Source: a bacterium
Lineage (GTDB): Bacteria; Armatimonadota; HRBIN16
Assembly (NCBI GenBank): GCA_025057335.1
Contig: JANWXG010000041.1
Coordinates: forward strand, 1 to 14,508
Length of the DNA stretch: 14,508 nt
Direction of reading: 5' to 3'
Part shown: piece after piece, positions 6,492-14,412 of the stretch
Numbering within the stretch: the stretch's first letter is position 1
Layout: each line of letters begins with the position of its first letter
Program-made: the position numbers and the translations under genes
The notes under the pieces: model-generated
What the model was told of the DNA's origin: nothing
The model's input: the letters and a program-made list of their open reading frames with translations, nothing else
The model's database searches: none

Positions 6492-7514
6492 TTGGTTATC
6501 GTACTCACACCGCAAGCGACGGAACGAGATATAGAGGAGCTCACAGAGAACATTCGGGCACGTGGCTTCTCGCCCCACGTGTCACGCGGGGTGGAGCGCA
6601 CCATTGTGGGCTGCATCGGCGTAATGGATGCCGAGAAGGCAGCCCTGTCCGAGCAGTTCCGCGCCCTGCCCTACGTGGAGCAGGTCATTATCATCTCCAA
6701 GCCGTACAAGTTGGTGGGGCGCACCTTCCGCCCCGAAGGCACGGTTATCCAGGTGCGAGGAGTGGAAATCGGCGGAGACCGTCTGACGATTATGGCGGGA
6801 CCCTGTACCGTCGAGTCAGAGGAGCAGCTGATGGAGACCGCCCACTTCGTGAAGCGGATGGGGGCGCACATCCTGCGTGGTGGGGCGTACAAGCCGAGCA
6901 CCTCGCCCTACTCTTTCCAGGGGATGGGCGAAGAGGGGCTGAAGCTGCTCGCCGCTGCACGCGAGGCGACAGGGCTGCCCATCATCACCGAGGTCATGGA
7001 CACGCGCGACGTCGAGCTGGTAGCGCAGTACACCGACATCTTCCAGGTCGGCACGCGCAACATGACCAACTTCGCCCTGTTGAAGGAGATAGGCAACACG
7101 CGCATCCCTGTAATGCTCAAGCGAGGCTGGGCGTCGCAGATTGAGGAGTGGATGCAGGCAGCGGAATACATCGCCTCGCGCGGCAACTACAACATCATCC
7201 TGTGCGAGCGGGGCATCCGCACTTTCGAGACCTATACGCGCAACACTTTCGACATCAACGCCATCCCTGCCGTGAAGGAGATTTCCCACCTGCCCATCGT
7301 TGCAGACCCCTCGCACGGTACGGGCAAGGCAAGCCTAGTGCCTGCGGTAGCAGCTGCCGCCATCGCCGCGGGAGCGGACGGCATTATCGTGGAGGTGCAT
7401 CCCCAGCCCGAGCGCGCGCTGAAAGACGGCGCGCAGTCGCTGCGCTTCGAGGCGTTTGAACAGATGATGGAACGCTTGCGCGCTATCGCCGCTGCCGTCG
7501 GGCGTACCCTGTAG
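6492..7514 (+). CDS. aroF: 3-deoxy-7-phosphoheptulonate (DAHP) synthase, type I-beta with N-terminal regulatory domain
   Basis: A 340-residue enzyme that condenses phosphoenolpyruvate and erythrose 4-phosphate, the first step of the shikimate pathway. Residues 1-68 form a ferredoxin-like (ACT-like) domain (MVIVLTPQATERDIEE...VIIISKPYKL), as in the Thermotoga-type feedback-controlled enzymes. The barrel follows, with MAGPC (metal ligand Cys105), RGGAYKPSTSPYSFQG, LKRGW, CERGIRTFE and DPSHGTGK. The start is TTG at 6492. GGAGGG lies 12 bases upstream, a slightly long spacing, and the ATG at 6481 is out of frame. Aromatic end products probably inhibit through the N-terminal domain (known in the family, not shown here). 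First gene of its operon. Confidence 0.95.
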   Translation: MVIVLTPQATERDIEELTENIRARGFSPHVSRGVERTIVGCIGVMDAEKAALSEQFRALPYVEQVIIISKPYKLVGRTFRPEGTVIQVRGVEIGGDRLTIMAGPCTVESEEQLMETAHFVKRMGAHILRGGAYKPSTSPYSFQGMGEEGLKLLAAAREATGLPIITEVMDTRDVELVAQYTDIFQVGTRNMTNFALLKEIGNTRIPVMLKRGWASQIEEWMQAAEYIASRGNYNIILCERGIRTFETYTRNTFDINAIPAVKEISHLPIVADPSHGTGKASLVPAVAAAAIAAGADGIIVEVHPQPERALKDGAQSLRFEAFEQMMERLRAIAAAVGRTL

Positions 7515-7524
7515 GAGGAAGCAG

Positions 7525-8373
7525 ATGGCACAGCCGATTTGTGAGAGACTATGCATTATCGGAGTGGGGCTGATTGGCGGCTCCATCGGCATGGCGGCGC
7601 GCGAGCGCGGGCTGGCAAAGCAGGTGGTGGGCGTCGGGCGTAGTGCTGAACGACTGCAGACCGCCCTACAGCTCGGAGCCGTGGACCAGGCAACGACTTC
7701 GCTGCAAGAGGGCGTCTCGGGGGCGGATATGGTCATCATTTGCACGCCTGTAGGGCTCATCGTGCCCACTATTCGCCTGCTGCATCAGTGGCTTCCCGAA
7801 GAGTGTGTGGTCACCGATGTCGGCTCGGTAAAAAGCGCCATCGTGCAACAGGCGACGGCGTTGTTAGGAGGGCGCTTCGTAGGCGGACACCCGATGGCAG
7901 GTTCAGAGCAGACGGGAGTACACAACGCACGCGCCGACCTGTTTGTGGGGAGCACCTGGGCGTTGACGCCGACAGAACAAACCGACCCAGACGCTCTCCA
8001 GAAGGTGACTGCCATCGCGGAAGGGGTAGGCGCTCAGGTCATCATCGCCGACCCGGAGGAGCATGACCGCGCCGTGGCGCTGACCAGCCATCTGCCCCAC
8101 GCGGTGGCGCTAGCACTAGTGCACGCCGCGCAGAATACTCCCTATCCCCAGCTGATTGGGGGCAGCTTTCGCGACGGCACGCGCGTTGCCGCCAGTTCGC
8201 CTGAGCTGTGGCGCGATATCTTCCTGCACAACCGCGAGCATGTGCTGTGGGCGATTGATGAGTTCATGGGCGAGCTGGAGGAGGTGCGCTCCGCCATCGC
8301 CAACGAAGATGCTGAGGCGGTGCAGAGCCTGTTCACGGACGCCCGACTGCTGCGGCAAGCCTTTGGACTATGA
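7525..8373 (+). CDS. tyrA: Prephenate dehydrogenase (tyrosine branch)
   Basis: A 282-residue dehydrogenase that oxidatively decarboxylates prephenate (or arogenate) using NAD(P). A Rossmann fold opens with LCIIGVGLIGGSIG (GxGxxG at 13-18), followed by ADMVIICTPVG, VTDVGSVKSAIV and VGGHPMAGSEQTGV with the likely catalytic His122. The C-terminal half is the helical dimerisation domain. There is no chorismate mutase or ACT domain. The ATG at 7525 has AGGAGG six bases upstream, partly overlapping the aroF stop region, with a 10-base gap. Prephenate versus arogenate preference and the cofactor cannot be told from sequence alone. Confidence 0.93.
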   Translation: MAQPICERLCIIGVGLIGGSIGMAARERGLAKQVVGVGRSAERLQTALQLGAVDQATTSLQEGVSGADMVIICTPVGLIVPTIRLLHQWLPEECVVTDVGSVKSAIVQQATALLGGRFVGGHPMAGSEQTGVHNARADLFVGSTWALTPTEQTDPDALQKVTAIAEGVGAQVIIADPEEHDRAVALTSHLPHAVALALVHAAQNTPYPQLIGGSFRDGTRVAASSPELWRDIFLHNREHVLWAIDEFMGELEEVRSAIANEDAEAVQSLFTDARLLRQAFGL

Positions 8374-9662
8374 ACACGCTCTTGCACATCCTCCCTGCAA
8401 CCTCCCCGCCCGACTCCTGGGTAGAACTGCCGGGTTCCAAGAGCATTACCAATCGCGCTCTGCTGCTTGCTGCATTATGTGACCAGCAGGTCACAGTGAC
8501 GCACGCGCTCGACTCGGAAGACACACAGGTGATGCGAGAGAGCCTGCGTCGCCTCGGGTTTCGAGTGGAGCAGCGGGATGGCGACACCGTCGTGGTGCAC
8601 GGTACAGGGGGCAGCATCCCTGCACAGCAGGCAGAGCTGTGGGTGGCGAACGCAGGCACGGCAGCGCGCTTCCTGACGGCGATGGTCGCGCTGGGGAGGG
8701 GGACCTATCGGCTGGACGGCACTCCTCGTATGCGCCAGCGCCCCATCCAGCCCTTGCTGGACGCCCTGAACGCGCTGGGGGCAGAAGCGGTGTCAGAGCT
8801 GGCAACGGGCTGTCCCCCAGTGATAGTCCGGGCGCAGGGGCTGCGTGGAGGCGAAGTCAGTGTGCGCGGCGACATCAGCAGCCAGTTCCTCTCCGCGCTG
8901 CTGATGGTCGCCCCGTATGCGGAGAGTCACGTGACGATTCGCGTGGAGGGTGAGCTGGTCTCTGCTCCCTTTGTTCAGATGACCCTGCAGATGATGAGGC
9001 AGTTCGGCGTGGAGGCGCATCGGGAAGGGGGATGTATCACTATCCCTGCGCCGCAGCGATATCAACTGGAGGGTGACGCTCTCTACCGTGTAGAACCTGA
9101 CGCTACTGCCGCCTCCTACTTCTTTGCTGCTGCCGCCATCACGGGCGGGCGCGTGGGCGTGCGAGGGCTTAGTCGCCTCTCCTTGCAGGGCGATGTGCGC
9201 TTTGTAGAGATTCTGGAGCAGATGGGATGCCGCGTGCGCTGGCTACCCGAAGGGATAGAGGTGAGCGGTACGGATGTTCTGCACGGCGTAGACGTCAACA
9301 TGTCTGACATTTCGGATACTTTCATCACCCTGGCGGTGGTTGCCCCGTTCGCCAACAGCCCTACGCGCATTCGAGGAGTGGAACATGCCCGCTATCAGGA
9401 GAGCAACCGCGTGACCGCCGTCGTGACTGAATTGCGTCGACTGGGCGTCTCTGTGGAAGAACATCTTGATGGGCTCACGATATACCCGAGCACTCCGCAA
9501 GGTGGTGTTGTGCACACATACAACGACCATCGCATCGCGATGGCGTTCGCGTTGGTCGGGCTGCGTGTGCCGGGAGTCGCAATTGCCGACCCGGAGTGCG
9601 TGCAGAAGACCTTCCCGAACTTCTTCGAGAAGCTGCAGGAGCTGGAAGGAGGCAGAGGGTGA
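8370..9662 (+). CDS. aroA: 3-phosphoshikimate 1-carboxyvinyltransferase (EPSP synthase)
   Basis: A 430-residue enzyme that adds the enolpyruvyl group of phosphoenolpyruvate to shikimate 3-phosphate. Visible motifs are PGSKSITNRA with Lys24, ANAGTAARF, GTPRMRQRPI, DISSQFLSALLM, Asp313 in NMSDISDTF, ESNR with Glu344 and Arg347, YNDHRIAMA and VQKTFPNFF. One deviation: the lysine that usually precedes the glutamate in the KE(S/T)xR motif (Lys340 of the E. coli enzyme, a shikimate-phosphate contact) is Gln343. The ATG overlaps the tyrA stop by four bases (ATGA), suggesting coupled translation. Confidence 0.96.
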   Translation: MNTLLHILPATSPPDSWVELPGSKSITNRALLLAALCDQQVTVTHALDSEDTQVMRESLRRLGFRVEQRDGDTVVVHGTGGSIPAQQAELWVANAGTAARFLTAMVALGRGTYRLDGTPRMRQRPIQPLLDALNALGAEAVSELATGCPPVIVRAQGLRGGEVSVRGDISSQFLSALLMVAPYAESHVTIRVEGELVSAPFVQMTLQMMRQFGVEAHREGGCITIPAPQRYQLEGDALYRVEPDATAASYFFAAAAITGGRVGVRGLSRLSLQGDVRFVEILEQMGCRVRWLPEGIEVSGTDVLHGVDVNMSDISDTFITLAVVAPFANSPTRIRGVEHARYQESNRVTAVVTELRRLGVSVEEHLDGLTIYPSTPQGGVVHTYNDHRIAMAFALVGLRVPGVAIADPECVQKTFPNFFEKLQELEGGRG

Positions 9663-10351
9663 AGCCGCTAGTGGTCACTATCGATGGTCCTGCAGGCGCG
9701 GGCAAGAGCAGTGTTGCTCAGAGAGTCTCTCGAGCGCTCGGGCTGCGCTACCTGGACACGGGCGCGCTTTACCGCGCACTGGCATGGAAGGCGATCCAGC
9801 GCGGCTTGCGTCCACAGGACACTCGATATATCATCGAAATGGCGCGCGCAACGCGAGTAGAGCTGCTACCGCAGGACGGCGAACAGCGCGTGCTGGTGGA
9901 CGGACAGGATGTGACTGAAGCCATCCGAGCGCCAGAGGTCGCCAACCTCGCCTCGCCGATTTCGGCGATTCCTGAGGTGCGCGCGATTCTGCTGGACTGG
10001 CAGCGCGAGTTCGGCAGGCAGGGAGGCGTAGTCGCAGAGGGACGCGATACGGGCACGGTGGTTTTCCCTGATGCCCCCGTGAAGATATTCCTTACCGCCT
10101 CGCTTGACGAACGCGCCCGCCGCCGACACAAGGAGCTGCTGGAGCGCGGGATAGATGTCCCTTTCGAGCAGGTGAAGCTGGACATGGAGGCGCGTGACCA
10201 GAGAGACGCCACTCGTCACATAGCGCCCTTGCGCCCTGCTCCCGATGCAGTAGTGATTGACACGACCCACATGAGCCTGGAGCAGGTGGTGGAAGAGGTA
10301 TTAGCCATATGTCGTGCCCGATTCACGAGCGAAGTCCCACCCTCTACCTGA
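9659..10351 (+). CDS. cmk: Cytidylate kinase (CMP kinase)
   Basis: A 230-residue kinase that phosphorylates CMP and dCMP with ATP. The N-terminal P-loop is IDGPAGAGKSS (residues 8-18), followed by YLDTGALYRALAW, the NMP-binding insert, GRDTGTVVFPDAPVKIFLTAS and the lid ERARRRHKE. The GTG at 9659 overlaps the aroA TGA by four bases (GTGA) and has AAGGAGG six bases upstream. The upstream ATG at 9596 would lie inside aroA and add 21 residues unlike the family. Typical length for Cmk. Confidence 0.95.
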   Translation: MKPLVVTIDGPAGAGKSSVAQRVSRALGLRYLDTGALYRALAWKAIQRGLRPQDTRYIIEMARATRVELLPQDGEQRVLVDGQDVTEAIRAPEVANLASPISAIPEVRAILLDWQREFGRQGGVVAEGRDTGTVVFPDAPVKIFLTASLDERARRRHKELLERGIDVPFEQVKLDMEARDQRDATRHIAPLRPAPDAVVIDTTHMSLEQVVEEVLAICRARFTSEVPPST

Positions 10352-10998
10352 TTTCTCGCTGGGTGCTCTATCCCATCTTCAGCGGGCTGTTCCGCATGAA
10401 GGTGGAAGGGAGGGAGAACATTCCTGACGGCGCAGCCATCCTCGCACCAAACCACACCAGCTACATGGACCCGCCTGTAGTTGCCTACGCCGCCTGGCCT
10501 CGCCGTTGCTTCTTCATGGGCAAGGCGCCGCTTTTCCAAATCCCCTTGCTCCGCTGGTATATCCGTCGAGCGGGCTGTTTCCCTGTGCATCAGAACACTG
10601 CCGACCGCCAGGCGTTGCGCACGGCGCTGGAGGTTCTGCAGCACGGCGAGCTGCTCATCATGTTTCCAGAGGGCACGCGCAGCGGCGACGGCTACCTGCT
10701 GGAGCCACAGAGCGGCGTCGCCTTGCTGGCGAAAATGAGCGGCGCGCCTGCAGTGCCTACCGCGGTCATCGGCACGCGCGAAATCCTGCCTGCTGACCCT
10801 CGCCTGCCTCGATGGCACCGCCTGCAAGTGGTCTTCGGCGAGCCGATGCACTACCAGCAGTTCGCCGAGCAATACGAGAGCGACCGTCAGGCGCGTGACG
10901 CCTTCAGCCGCGAACTGATGCGCCGTATCGGCGAGATGATGGAGAGCCGAGGTTACCCCGCCTTCCGCCCCGCTACGGCTCAGCCTTCTGCCCAGTAA
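10309..10998 (+). CDS. plsC: 1-acyl-sn-glycerol-3-phosphate acyltransferase
   Basis: A 229-residue acyltransferase that makes phosphatidic acid from lysophosphatidic acid at the inner face of the membrane. The HX4D catalytic motif is NHTSYMD (His49, Asp54). The second signature is FPEGTRSG (119-126). A short hydrophobic N-terminal segment (about 11-28, LYLISRWVLYPIFSGLF) probably anchors it. The ATG at 10309 overlaps the end of cmk by 43 bases and has GAAGAGG about ten bases upstream. In-frame alternatives further down would remove the membrane segment. It ends the aromatic operon. Substrate specificity within the family is inferred. Confidence 0.9.
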   Translation: MSCPIHERSPTLYLISRWVLYPIFSGLFRMKVEGRENIPDGAAILAPNHTSYMDPPVVAYAAWPRRCFFMGKAPLFQIPLLRWYIRRAGCFPVHQNTADRQALRTALEVLQHGELLIMFPEGTRSGDGYLLEPQSGVALLAKMSGAPAVPTAVIGTREILPADPRLPRWHRLQVVFGEPMHYQQFAEQYESDRQARDAFSRELMRRIGEMMESRGYPAFRPATAQPSAQ

Positions 10999-11014
10999 CC
11001 CCTTGCGGTATAAT
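10986..11014 (+). promoter_or_regulatory. Possible promoter of the coiled-coil/PD-(D/E)XK-like gene pair
   Basis: A perfect TATAAT (11009-11014) lies 23 bases before the first gene's ATG. The -35 candidate 17 bases upstream (TTCTGC, 10986-10991) is poor and there is no TG extension. If used, transcription would start near 11020, leaving a very short leader with GAGG before the ATG. No terminator is visible between plsC and this site, so read-through is also likely. Confidence 0.45.
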
Positions 11015-11037
11015 ATGCTTGACCGAGGTAACCACTG

Positions 11038-12144
11038 ATGGCGTTGCAGACGATAGAAGATATCATCCGCGCCCTGCAAGAGCATCCCGAGTGGCGGGAA
11101 CCGCTGCTGCAGGTGCTCCTGCCCGAACGTTACCAGCAGCTGCCCGAACGCACGGACAGGCTGGAACAGGCGCTGGCGCGCATGGCGGAGGAAAGCGCCA
11201 GGACCGACCAGAAACTGCGCGAATTGGGCGAGTACTTAGAGCGCAGCAAGGAGGAGAACGACAGGGCGTTTCAGGAGTTGCGTGAGTCGTTGCAGCGCAG
11301 CAAGGAGGAGAACGACAGGGCGTTTCAGGAGTTGCGTGAGTCGTTGCAGCGCAGCAAGGAGGAGAACGACAGGGCGTTTCAGGAGTTACGCGAGTCACTG
11401 CAGCGCAGCAAGGAGGAGAATGACCGCGCCAATCAGGAGTTGCGCGAGTTTCTGGAGCGCAGTCGGCAGGAGCTGCAGGAATCGCTGCAGCGTAGCAAGG
11501 AGGAGAACGAGCGCGCGCATCAGGAGATGCGTGAGTATTTTCGGCGTGTTCAGGAAGAGCACGACCGCATGATTCAGCAGATGCGGGAGGAGCAGCAGGA
11601 GACGGAGCGCCGACGCCGTGAGCTGGAAGAACGCACAGAGAGGCGTTTCCAGGAGCTGATGGCGGAGATGCGCGCCTTCTCTCAGCGGCTGGACCGTGTA
11701 GAGCGTGACGTTGCTGAGTTGAAGGGCTACCGTTTGGAGGACTACTATCGTGACAACGCCACCGCCATTCTGGGTAGGTACTTCCGTTCACTAAAGGTTC
11801 TGGACAAAGGGGAATACCTGCAACGCATCAATGAACAGGCGCCCCTGAGCGACGAGGAGTGGAAACAGCTGGTGTCCACAGACCTGCTGCTGCGAGGAAG
11901 GCACTGGTCTACGGGAACCGATTACCTGATGGTGTGGGAAATCTCATGGAAAATAGACCGTTCTGACGTGCTGCGGGCGGTGCAACGTGCCGAACTGCTG
12001 CGCCGTTGGGAAGAGAATACGCTTCCCGTTGTGGCAGGTAAAACCATCACTGTGGGAGCGCAACGACTGGCGCAGCAGAGCGGTGTGTTCGTGGTGCTGG
12101 AAACCAGCGTCATCAACGGTACTTCGTTGAGCCCGAGGGGGTAA
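11038..12144 (+). CDS. Coiled-coil protein with C-terminal PD-(D/E)XK-like domain (DUF3782-like), paralog 1
   Basis: A 368-residue protein of unknown function. Residues 1-45 (MALQTIEDIIRALQEHPEW...) form a conserved segment shared with the next gene. Residues 46-235 are a long charged helix, including tandem 18-residue units of the type RSKEENDRAFQELRESLQ (from residue 69). The C-terminal 130 residues resemble the PD-(D/E)XK nuclease superfamily: Asp282 in STDLLLRG, then Glu301 in VWEISWKI. The usual lysine of ExK is Ser303, so catalysis is doubtful. The end (NTLPVVAGKTITVGA) is shared with the paralog. The ATG at 11038 has GAGG ten bases upstream. No signal peptide or membrane segment is seen. 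The family assignment is from memory of similar proteins. Confidence 0.85.
   Translation: MALQTIEDIIRALQEHPEWREPLLQVLLPERYQQLPERTDRLEQALARMAEESARTDQKLRELGEYLERSKEENDRAFQELRESLQRSKEENDRAFQELRESLQRSKEENDRAFQELRESLQRSKEENDRANQELREFLERSRQELQESLQRSKEENERAHQEMREYFRRVQEEHDRMIQQMREEQQETERRRRELEERTERRFQELMAEMRAFSQRLDRVERDVAELKGYRLEDYYRDNATAILGRYFRSLKVLDKGEYLQRINEQAPLSDEEWKQLVSTDLLLRGRHWSTGTDYLMVWEISWKIDRSDVLRAVQRAELLRRWEENTLPVVAGKTITVGAQRLAQQSGVFVVLETSVINGTSLSPRG
11242..11544 (+). repeat. In-frame tandem 54-bp repeats
   Basis: Units begin at 11242, 11296, 11350 and 11404, each 54 bases long. A 33-base shortened unit follows at 11458-11490 and a diverged full unit at 11491-11544. The first two units are identical, the third differs at four synonymous positions, and the fourth and last are more diverged. 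Each encodes 18 residues of charged helix. The identity of units 1 and 2 points to recent expansion. Confidence 0.92.
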
Positions 12145-12147
12145 AGC

Positions 12148-12972
12148 ATGGCGCTACAGAGCATAGAGGACATCATTCGCGCCCTGCAGGAGCATCCAGA
12201 GTGGCGGGAACCGCTGCTGCGGGCACTTCTGCCTGAGCGCTATCAGCAGCTACCTGAACGTGTGGACAACCTAGAAGCCGCGCTGGCGAGGCTGGCTGCC
12301 GCGCAGGAAGCGACACAGCAAACGCTCCAGCGGTTCATCGAGCGGACGGAACAGCGCTTTCAGCAGGTAGAGGAGCAACAGCGACAACAGGCAGCGCGTC
12401 ATGATGAACTCGTAGAAAAGTTCATCCAGCTCACAGAGCGATTAGACGACCTGACCGTGCGCCTGGAACAGCTTACTGCGCGGGTAGACCAGCTTGCCCA
12501 GCAGATGGCGATGATGGCTGCGCGAATGGAGCGCATAGAGCAAGACATGGGTGACGTCAAAGGCATTGCGCTGGAGCTGTTCTACCGCAATCATGCGACA
12601 GCGCTGCTAGGACTTCGCTTCCGCAAGCTGCGAGTGGTAGATATCGGGCGTCTGCTCGACACGCTGTACGAGCAACGCGCGCCCACACGTGAAGAGGCAG
12701 AGCAAATCTCCCGAATTGACTTGCTGGTGAAAGGGGTTCACCGCGCCACTGGTGAAGAGTACCTCATGGTGTGGGAGATTTCGTGGACTGTGGACGAGCA
12801 GGACGTTTCCCGTGCTCTCGAGCGGGCGCAGCTGCTGCGTCAGTGGGGGCTGAACACCGTGCCTGTTGTCGCGGGGAAGGGCATCACGGGCGACGCGCGC
12901 AGCACAGCCCTCTCTCGCGGCGTGCTTGTCCTGCTGGACACTGTGCCGCTGGACGGTTCTGGCTTAGTGTAA
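12148..12972 (+). CDS. Coiled-coil protein with C-terminal PD-(D/E)XK-like domain (DUF3782-like), paralog 2
   Basis: A 274-residue paralog of the preceding gene, three bases downstream of its stop. The first 38 residues differ from paralog 1 at only three positions. A coiled coil of about 90 residues (Q/E-rich, ending RMERIEQDMGDVKG) replaces the 18-residue repeats. The C-terminal domain has Asp191 in SRIDLLVKG and Glu210 in VWEISWTV, the same 18-residue spacing as paralog 1 and again Ser in place of the ExK lysine. It ends NTVPVVAGKGITGDA and a hydrophobic strand LVLLDTV. A G-rich ribosome-binding site (GAGGGGG) precedes the ATG. Tandem duplication is clear. Function is unknown; the proteins may pair through their helices. 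Confidence 0.85.
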   Translation: MALQSIEDIIRALQEHPEWREPLLRALLPERYQQLPERVDNLEAALARLAAAQEATQQTLQRFIERTEQRFQQVEEQQRQQAARHDELVEKFIQLTERLDDLTVRLEQLTARVDQLAQQMAMMAARMERIEQDMGDVKGIALELFYRNHATALLGLRFRKLRVVDIGRLLDTLYEQRAPTREEAEQISRIDLLVKGVHRATGEEYLMVWEISWTVDEQDVSRALERAQLLRQWGLNTVPVVAGKGITGDARSTALSRGVLVLLDTVPLDGSGLV

Positions 12973-12979
12973 CGGGGGA

Positions 12980-14401
12980 ATGCCGTCAGTGCTGGATAGC
13001 CGAATCTGGAACATACCCAGCCTGCCTGACAACCCACTCGTCGCGGTCGCTCCTTTTCTCCCCGAGGAGGCAGACAGCGCTCTCCCCTGTACAGGGCGGG
13101 TGATTGCAGAGGTTGTGACGCACACGCTGTGGCAAATCCCTTCATTGAACCTGTATCACCATTGGCTGCTAGCTCGCGATGCCCATCACCTGCGCCACCA
13201 CCGCCCCGCGCTAGGGGAATACGCGCGCCAGTTTTTGCGGCGACATGAGGCGGAAGTGTTGCTCACGGGCACGTATCGCCTGCAGCGAAGGACACTGCAC
13301 GTGCACCTGTACGCTCTGCAAGAGGGCAGTTCCGGGCTGGAACTGCTGTGCCCCGTGATGAAGGCGAAAGGCTCTTATGAAAATCTGCTCCGATGGCTTC
13401 CCTGTCACGTTTTGCAGCTGGCGAACACCGTTTTGCCTGGATGCGCTCCGTCCTGCTCGGAGGCGTTGCAGCTCATCGATGCCCCCCTCGGCGCAGTGGA
13501 GCTCGTCGCCGCCGCGCTGGACTACGCTTCGCCAGATGCGGTTTACGACAGCGCGGAGCAGTACTGGCAGAAGGCGTCTCAGCTCGCCCCGGATAGCGCG
13601 TATGTGCTGTTCGCCTCTACTATCGTGGGCAGCAGGTTGCGAGATGTGGAAACCTGTAGAGAGACCCTGCAACGCAACCCCGACTTTCTGCCTGCCTGTT
13701 TTCCCGACGATTCAGTGCGCTCGGACGATTCTGAGGAGCTGCGCGAAGCCCAGGAGCTGTACCTTCGAGGGCTTTCGCGTGCACCGCTCAATATGCATGG
13801 CTTCTTTGGGCTGCGGGAGATTTGCGTACGTCTGGGCGATGCCGAGACGCTTATCCCCTTCGCCAAGCTGCACACTGTGCGTGGCACCTTCTCTAGCCGA
13901 TACAGCGAGTTTGGCGACGCCTTTCTCACCTGCATGGAGGAGGCGAAGCAGCATGGGCAATACGAGATGGCGCGTCAGCTCTTCGAGGCGGGCATGGAAA
14001 TTATCGATGACCCCAACGAGCAAGCCCGATTGCTGGAGAAGCGCGGCTGGATCGAAGAGTGGGATGGCGACGACGAACGCGCTCTCTGGTTCTACGAACA
14101 GTCTCTGCAGATTAAGCGCGACGTTCGCCTGATTCTGCATGCGGCGGATATGTATCTGGGACTCGGGCGCGTTGCGGAGGCGGAGGCGTTATACCAGCAG
14201 GCTCTCTCGCTGAAGGGGCGGCTCAGCCGTACCCGACGGCTGCAGGCAGAGTTCGGCGTCGCGCGTTGCTACGAGGAGACGGGAAGGCTTGCGCAGGCGC
14301 GAGCTATCTACGAGAGGCTGAGCAGGGAACCCGCTAGCAACGGTACGCTTTACCCCCTCATCTTCTACGCCAGCGACTGGCTGCGGCGGCACGGTAAGTG
14401 A
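12980..14401 (+). CDS. TolB/FlgO-like N-terminal domain plus TPR protein, function unknown
   Basis: A 473-residue protein. Residues 20-130 (VAVAPFLPEE ... AEVLLTGTYRLQRRTLHVHLYAL) follow the pattern of the TolB/FlgO-like alpha/beta domain that precedes TPRs in many signalling and envelope proteins: an AVAPF strand, helices, then a LLTGTY...LHVHL hairpin. From about 195 to the end are TPR-like helical pairs, clearest at YEMARQLFEAGMEI, DERALWFYEQSLQI, VAEAEALYQQALSL and LAQARAIYERL. No signal peptide is seen, so it is probably cytoplasmic. The ATG at 12980 is directly preceded by GGGGGA. A GTG at 12989 has better spacing and would shorten it by three residues. It follows paralog 2 by seven bases, probably in one transcript. 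Confidence 0.8.
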   Translation: MPSVLDSRIWNIPSLPDNPLVAVAPFLPEEADSALPCTGRVIAEVVTHTLWQIPSLNLYHHWLLARDAHHLRHHRPALGEYARQFLRRHEAEVLLTGTYRLQRRTLHVHLYALQEGSSGLELLCPVMKAKGSYENLLRWLPCHVLQLANTVLPGCAPSCSEALQLIDAPLGAVELVAAALDYASPDAVYDSAEQYWQKASQLAPDSAYVLFASTIVGSRLRDVETCRETLQRNPDFLPACFPDDSVRSDDSEELREAQELYLRGLSRAPLNMHGFFGLREICVRLGDAETLIPFAKLHTVRGTFSSRYSEFGDAFLTCMEEAKQHGQYEMARQLFEAGMEIIDDPNEQARLLEKRGWIEEWDGDDERALWFYEQSLQIKRDVRLILHAADMYLGLGRVAEAEALYQQALSLKGRLSRTRRLQAEFGVARCYEETGRLAQARAIYERLSREPASNGTLYPLIFYASDWLRRHGK

Positions 14402-14412
14402 GAAAGACTGAT

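Noticed and set aside
11063..11791. 242-residue minus-strand open frame opposite the coiled-coil gene
   Set aside because: The repeated Pro/Cys/Ala peptides are the antisense reading of the 54-bp repeats.
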